DNA of 20,835 nt, taken from the NCBI GenBank assembly GCA_040902855.1, contig JBBDWN010000099.1:1-20835 (forward strand). The letters are read 5' to 3'. The notes beneath the pieces were generated by a model. The model worked only from the letters and a program-made list of their open reading frames with translations. It was not told the origin of the DNA and searched no databases. The stretch comes from DATHWB01 sp040902855 (GTDB lineage: Bacteria > Actinomycetota > Acidimicrobiia > Spongiisociales > ZC4RG35). This document shows, piece after piece, positions 16,839 through 20,835 of this stretch (the first letter of the stretch is position 1; each line of letters starts with the position of its first letter). A program made the position numbers and the translations under genes.

Positions 16839-17860
16839 CCGGGGCCGTCACACCCGGGCTGGTCTGTGCGCACCATCACATCTATTCCGCCCTCGCACGG
16901 GGCATGCCACCGCCACCGAAGACTCCGACCACGTTCGGTGAGATCCTCGAACAGGTCTGGTGGCGGCTGGACACCGCGCTCGATCTGGACATGATCGAAT
17001 GGTCGGCCAAGCTCGCCGCTCTCGAGGCGCTCGAGGTGGGAACCACGACGATCGTCGACCATCACGAGAGTCCCAACGCCATCGAAGGGAGCCTGTCGGT
17101 GCTGGTCGATGCCGCCGCCGAAGTGGGAGTGCGGGTACTCCCGGCGTACGGCGTTACCGATCGCCACGGGGCGGATGGCGCACGGCGCGGCCTGGCGGAG
17201 AACCGCCGATTCTTCGGATCGGGGGGCAGGGGATGGGTCGGACTGCATGCCGCGTTCACGTGCACCGACGAGACCATCGAAGCGGCCGCCGCGCTCGCCG
17301 AGGAGATGAGCGTGGGTGTGCACGTTCATGTCCACGAGGGTCATGAAGACGCCGGTGCTGGCCAACGTCTCGGCCGGTACTCCCGCGACGACTGGCTCCT
17401 GGCGCATTGCGTGCACCTGCCCACCGATCACGGCCTGCGGGGAACGATCCTCCACAACCCCGCCTCCAACCTGAACAACGCAGTCGGCTATGCAGATCCG
17501 CGTCGGTTCCAGAACCCGGTGGCGCTCGGCACCGACGGGATCGGGGCCGACATGCTCGGCATCTTCCGTCTCGCCTATTACCTGCACCGGTCTGTCGACG
17601 TCACCGCCTCTCCCGAGACCGCCTGGTCGTGGCTGGAGCAGGGATGGGCCATCGCCCCGGAGGCACGCAACGATCGGGTGCTGTGGTCCTACGAGCCGAT
17701 GGAACCGTGGCATCTGGCGTTCAGCTCCGGCGTCCGGCCGATCGAAATCGAGGTCGATGGCTCCATCGTCTGGAACAACGGCGGGTCGACCAGGGTGGAC
17801 CCGGCCGAGGTCCGAGCGAAGGCCGCAGAGCAGGCGGCGCGACTCCACGCCCGACTGTGA
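16835..17860 (+). CDS. ssnA: SsnA-like amidohydrolase, N-terminally short
   Basis: A 341-residue metal-dependent hydrolase of the chlorohydrolase/guanine-deaminase-like amidohydrolase branch. Metal-site candidates are H13 and H15 (CAHHHIYS), H163-H167 (VHVHVHEG), H191 (LLAHCVHL) and D234 (LGTDGIGADM); HNPASNLNN (207-215) and VWWRLD (41-46) are typical of SsnA. Known SsnA proteins are about 440 residues. This one begins directly at the TPGLVCAHHH strand, so the N-terminal beta-sandwich half-domain is absent, and the C-terminal half seems reduced. The upstream region belongs to the xdhD frame, so no longer start is credible. SsnA homologues belong to the bacterial urate-degradation gene set; the exact reaction is not established here. 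The stop overlaps the strong Shine-Dalgarno of the next gene. Confidence 0.8.
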   Translation: MTGAVTPGLVCAHHHIYSALARGMPPPPKTPTTFGEILEQVWWRLDTALDLDMIEWSAKLAALEALEVGTTTIVDHHESPNAIEGSLSVLVDAAAEVGVRVLPAYGVTDRHGADGARRGLAENRRFFGSGGRGWVGLHAAFTCTDETIEAAAALAEEMSVGVHVHVHEGHEDAGAGQRLGRYSRDDWLLAHCVHLPTDHGLRGTILHNPASNLNNAVGYADPRRFQNPVALGTDGIGADMLGIFRLAYYLHRSVDVTASPETAWSWLEQGWAIAPEARNDRVLWSYEPMEPWHLAFSSGVRPIEIEVDGSIVWNNGGSTRVDPAEVRAKAAEQAARLHARL

Positions 17861-17865
17861 GGAGG
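17860..17865 (+). promoter_or_regulatory. Consensus Shine-Dalgarno of the ygfK-like gene
   Basis: AGGAGG begins on the last base of the upstream stop codon and lies 5 bases before the ATG at 17871. It fixes the start and is the only full consensus ribosome site among the genes here, which suggests high translation of the last operon gene. Confidence 0.8.
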
Positions 17866-17870
17866 ATCCC

Positions 17871-19637
17871 ATGAATGCCCCACCCCTGACACCGTTCCCG
17901 ATGCACATGCTCATGGGTCGTATCGCCCACGAGTGGGAGACCCGCAGCCGAATCTTCGATCTCCCGACCGCCCGTTTCTGGTCACCGGAACCCGATGTCG
18001 ACCTGTCGATGAGTTTCCTCGGCCGGCCCGCCGCCACCCCGCTCGGTCCGGCAGCCGGTCCCCATTCCCAGATGGCCCAGAACATCGTCCTTGCCTGGTT
18101 GGGCGGGGCACGGATGTTCGAACTGAAGACCGTGCAGATCCTCGACGAGCTCGAGATCGGTCGCCCCTGTATCGACATGCAGACCATCGGCTACAACATC
18201 GAATGGTCCCAGGAGCTTCAGGTGCACCAGTCCCTGGAGGAGTATGTCAAAGCGTGGATGGCGATCGAGATGCTCCGCCGCTGGGAGCCGATTTCCGGGC
18301 ACATCGGTGACGCCGGACCGCACGTCTTCGACATGAGCGTCGGGTACGACCTGGCGGGAATCTCGACGGACAAGATCGGCGGCTTCATCGACGGACTGCT
18401 GGACGCGAGCGGAGAGATCGACCGTCTTCGTGCCGAGGTGCCTGCGCCGTTCGACCAATGGCGCGACCTCGACTTCGGCACCCGCATCGCCGACACCGTC
18501 ACCTTGTCGACGTTCCACGGCTGTCCGCCCGAGGAGATCGAGGGCATCACCAAGCATCTGATGACCAGGCATGAAGTGGATGTGGTGGTGAAGCTCAACC
18601 CGACCCTGCTTGGCCACCGCAGGGTGCACGAGATCGTCAACGACACGCTCGGCTACGACTACGTCCAGCTCGATCCCGGTGCGTTCGACGCCGACCTCCA
18701 GTTCGAGCGGGGGATCGAACTGATCGGCGAGCTGCGTGAGTTCGCGGCTACCAACGGTCGGCGATTCGGCATCAAGCTCACCAACACCCTGGTGGTCAAG
18801 AACCACAAGGGTTTCATGCCGGACGACCCGATGTACCTGTCCGGGCCCCCGCTGCACGTGTTGGCGACGACGTTGCTGCACGAGCTCTCCCGCTCGCTCC
18901 CCGGCGTGCTCCAGACGGATGGCGGCGATGTGCAGGTCAGCTTTTCGGCCGGAGTGACCAGGGACAATGTCTCGGAGACCGTGGGACTGGGTGTGGCACC
19001 TGCGACGATCTGTTCGGACCTGCTCAAGCCCGGCGGCTATGGCCGGCTGGCTCCGATGCTGAAGCGGCTGGCCGAGGACATGCGGTCCGCCGGTGTGACC
19101 GACCTGGCGGACTGGCGCGCCCATCAGAACGGGCTGGCCGCCGCCGCCGGCCACCAAGGCGCGGTCGAACACCACATGACCAGGATGCTCTTCGGCGACG
19201 AACGGGCGATGTATCACAAGGACGGCAACGAGAAGCTCCCACGCGAGGTCGACCACGTCCTGGAGATGTGGGGATGCGTCGCCTGCAACTTCTGTGTGAC
19301 CGTCTGTCCGAATGACGCCTTCTTTCGCCTGCCCACGCCCGAAGGCAGCGGACTCGACGGCCGTCAGCAGTACCTGGTGTTCACCGAGTTGTGCAACGAG
19401 TGCGGCAACTGCATGGTCTTCTGTCCGGAGGAGGGAGATCCGGCCTTGGTCAAGCCCCGGTTGTTCCTCGACCGCGAGCGATTCGACCTCGTCGACGGTC
19501 AGGCCTTCTTCGTCGATCGGACGAATGGCGATCTGAAGATCGAGTCGAAGCCGGGGTGGGAGTCGGAAGTGCCGATGCTGGTGACGCTGCTGACTGCCAC
19601 CGAGGGGCTGCCGTTTCGGATCGGGGACCTCTCCTGA
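17871..19637 (+). CDS. ygfK: YgfK-like iron-sulfur oxidoreductase, short form
   Basis: A 588-residue protein. After an N-terminal segment (MHMLMGRIAHEWETRSRIFD), residues about 40-420 form a dihydroorotate-dehydrogenase-like barrel with PLGPAAGPHSQMAQN, FELKTVQ, TLSTFHGCPPEEIEGI and VVKLNPTLLGH, the segments that identify YgfK. Two [4Fe-4S] motifs follow: C469-X2-C472-X2-C475-X3-C479P and C508-X2-C511-X2-C514-X3-C518P. Full YgfK (about 1000 residues) also has a GltD-like FAD/NAD(P) domain; none is present here or encoded next to it. The layout therefore recalls PreA, which works with a separate flavoprotein, PreT. YgfK was once predicted to be a selenate reductase subunit and is part of the bacterial urate-degradation set; a redox step on a purine-derived ring is the likelier role here. 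It is the last gene of the plus operon, and its stop abuts the convergent MFS stop. Confidence 0.85.
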   Translation: MNAPPLTPFPMHMLMGRIAHEWETRSRIFDLPTARFWSPEPDVDLSMSFLGRPAATPLGPAAGPHSQMAQNIVLAWLGGARMFELKTVQILDELEIGRPCIDMQTIGYNIEWSQELQVHQSLEEYVKAWMAIEMLRRWEPISGHIGDAGPHVFDMSVGYDLAGISTDKIGGFIDGLLDASGEIDRLRAEVPAPFDQWRDLDFGTRIADTVTLSTFHGCPPEEIEGITKHLMTRHEVDVVVKLNPTLLGHRRVHEIVNDTLGYDYVQLDPGAFDADLQFERGIELIGELREFAATNGRRFGIKLTNTLVVKNHKGFMPDDPMYLSGPPLHVLATTLLHELSRSLPGVLQTDGGDVQVSFSAGVTRDNVSETVGLGVAPATICSDLLKPGGYGRLAPMLKRLAEDMRSAGVTDLADWRAHQNGLAAAAGHQGAVEHHMTRMLFGDERAMYHKDGNEKLPREVDHVLEMWGCVACNFCVTVCPNDAFFRLPTPEGSGLDGRQQYLVFTELCNECGNCMVFCPEEGDPALVKPRLFLDRERFDLVDGQAFFVDRTNGDLKIESKPGWESEVPMLVTLLTATEGLPFRIGDLS

Positions 19638-20804
19638 TCAGACCGCCACCAGCGGTCGGATAGCACGCCTGAGCGCCAGCGTCAGCCCGACGGCGAGGAG
19701 CGTCACCACGGTGAGGATGGGGGCGAAGCCGGGACCGCGGGCAAGTGTCGAGACGATGACAGGCGTCGTCATTCCCCCGTAGGCGATGACGTAGAACGTG
19801 CCGGCGAGCGCCCCGCGGGTGGCGGCGTCTGTGACGATGTCCACCTGGCGCAGCCCGGCGGTCAGGCCGATCCCCGAGGCGACGCCGAGGAGCACCGCCG
19901 CCGGGAAGAGGAGACCCCAGGCACCGGTGGCGAATGCCACCGTGCCGACTGCTGTTCCCGCCGCCCCCAGACCGGTGCCCACTGGAGCGGCACGCCACGG
20001 TCCCATCCGGCCCACCAACGACCGGGAGAACAGCGTGGCAGTGGTGACGGTGATGGCAACCAGGCCGGTCACGAACAGGTCGATGCCCTCCATGTACTGG
20101 CGGAGCAGCACCGGAAACAGACCGAAAGCCACCGAAGGGAACGTGAACACCGCCAGACCGGTCGGCACGATCACCCGCAGCACGGTGCGGCGGGAGTGCG
20201 CCGGGATACCCAGGTTGGGACGGAGACGTCGAGTCGGGTCTGCGACCACGGTCTCGCGTGACCGCATCATCATCGGAACGGCGACGATCACCATCGCCAG
20301 GTGAATCACATAGGGGAGAACGGCGGGCGCCGGTCCCCACTGGCCGAGAGCGCCCGAGATGAGGGGCCCGAGCCCGAACCCGGCGTAGAGCGTGGTGGAG
20401 GTGAGCTTGGATGCGGCGAGTGGATCGCCTGCGACGTCGAGTTCCTGGATCCAGGCGCTCATCCCGGCGAACACCACGCCGGAGACGACTCCCAACAGCA
20501 CCCGGCCCAGATAGAGGAGCCACAGCGCGTCAGCGCCGAGGATCATCAGCACCGAGGCCGCTCCTGACAGCGCCACGAAGGGGAGGGTCACCCGCCGGCG
20601 CCCACGCAGGTCCGATGCCGGTCCGCCCAGCAGCAGCGCCGGGATCAGCCCGATCGGGTAGGCGGCGAACAGCGCGGTGACAGTCCAGGCGCTGAGGTCG
20701 AGTCGGTCCTGATACAGCAGCAGCAGTGGCGTCGAGACATTGGTCCCGTAGGCAACGGCGAAGATGGCGACGAGGAGTCGTCGACGGTGGGCGCGGTCCG
20801 GCAC
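19638..20804 (-). CDS. MFS transporter (drug/metabolite efflux-like)
   Basis: A 388-residue membrane protein with about 12 predicted helices and the MFS loop motif GGPASDLRGRRRV (60-72). GRVLLGVVSGVVFAGMSAW (near 100-118) resembles the motif region of the DHA/arabinose-efflux type. It starts at GTG 20804; the first helix begins about residue 9, which fits this start. The substrate cannot be told. It is convergent to the YgfK-like gene with no base between the two stop codons. Whether it belongs to the catabolic island is unclear; it differs from the MFS protein at 5358-6548. Confidence 0.83.
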   Translation of the reverse strand: MPDRAHRRRLLVAIFAVAYGTNVSTPLLLLYQDRLDLSAWTVTALFAAYPIGLIPALLLGGPASDLRGRRRVTLPFVALSGAASVLMILGADALWLLYLGRVLLGVVSGVVFAGMSAWIQELDVAGDPLAASKLTSTTLYAGFGLGPLISGALGQWGPAPAVLPYVIHLAMVIVAVPMMMRSRETVVADPTRRLRPNLGIPAHSRRTVLRVIVPTGLAVFTFPSVAFGLFPVLLRQYMEGIDLFVTGLVAITVTTATLFSRSLVGRMGPWRAAPVGTGLGAAGTAVGTVAFATGAWGLLFPAAVLLGVASGIGLTAGLRQVDIVTDAATRGALAGTFYVIAYGGMTTPVIVSTLARGPGFAPILTVVTLLAVGLTLALRRAIRPLVAV

Positions 20805-20810
20805 GGACGC

Positions 20811-20816
20811 ACGCTA
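20811..20816 (-). promoter_or_regulatory. Putative leaderless -10 for the second MFS gene
   Basis: Read on the minus strand, TAGCGT (a TANNNT match) is followed by six bases and the GTG start at 20804. There is no Shine-Dalgarno. The arrangement is like that before 2712 and supports leaderless starts in this genome. The -35 position is near or beyond the window edge. Confidence 0.4.
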
Positions 20817-20835
20817 CCGGGATGCGGCGGGGAGA

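Overview
The window is high-GC bacterial DNA, almost entirely coding, with many GTG starts, 1-4 base stop/start overlaps and at least two probable leaderless starts. The actinobacterial style of RpoC, the AbiEi/DUF559 protein and the nitrilases point to an Actinomycetota genome, possibly Acidimicrobiia. The class is a guess. No rRNA, tRNA, CRISPR array or transposase was seen, and no gap between genes exceeds 170 bases.

Layout: (1) 1-2610 is the 3' two thirds of rpoC, closed by two hairpin terminators. (2) 2712-5401 (+) holds two overlapping genes for unusual fold-type II PLP enzymes. (3) 12120 down to 5358 (-) is a six-gene operon: a beta-ureidopropionase-like amidohydrolase, a small two-domain regulator, a guanine-deaminase-like enzyme, a fused FAD/[2Fe-2S] protein, a molybdenum hydroxylase large subunit, and an MFS transporter. 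(4) 12289-13188 (+) is a lone AbiEi/DUF559 protein sitting between imperfect inverted repeats. (5) 13303-19637 (+) is a four-gene operon: an N-carbamoyl-D-amino-acid hydrolase, a fused [2Fe-2S]/Moco hydroxylase of XdhD type, an SsnA-like amidohydrolase and a YgfK-like iron-sulfur protein. (6) 20804 down to 19638 (-) is a second MFS transporter.

Read together, regions 2-6 look like a catabolic island for purines or related cyclic ureides. A base is deaminated and hydroxylated, ring-opened carbamoyl compounds are hydrolysed, and PLP enzymes may handle the resulting amino acids. The set xdhD-ssnA-ygfK plus a PLP lyase resembles the E. coli ygeW-ygfK/ssnA/hyuA/xdhD region, homologues of which degrade urate anaerobically in gut bacteria. 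Here the set is rebuilt: SsnA is short, YgfK lacks its flavin/NAD(P) half, two nitrilase-fold carbamoylases lead the two operons, and no hydantoinase is visible. The main operons face away from each other and begin with matching hairpin plus TTGACA-N3-TGTCAA-type operator/promoter units, so they are probably co-regulated, perhaps by the small regulator encoded second in the minus operon.
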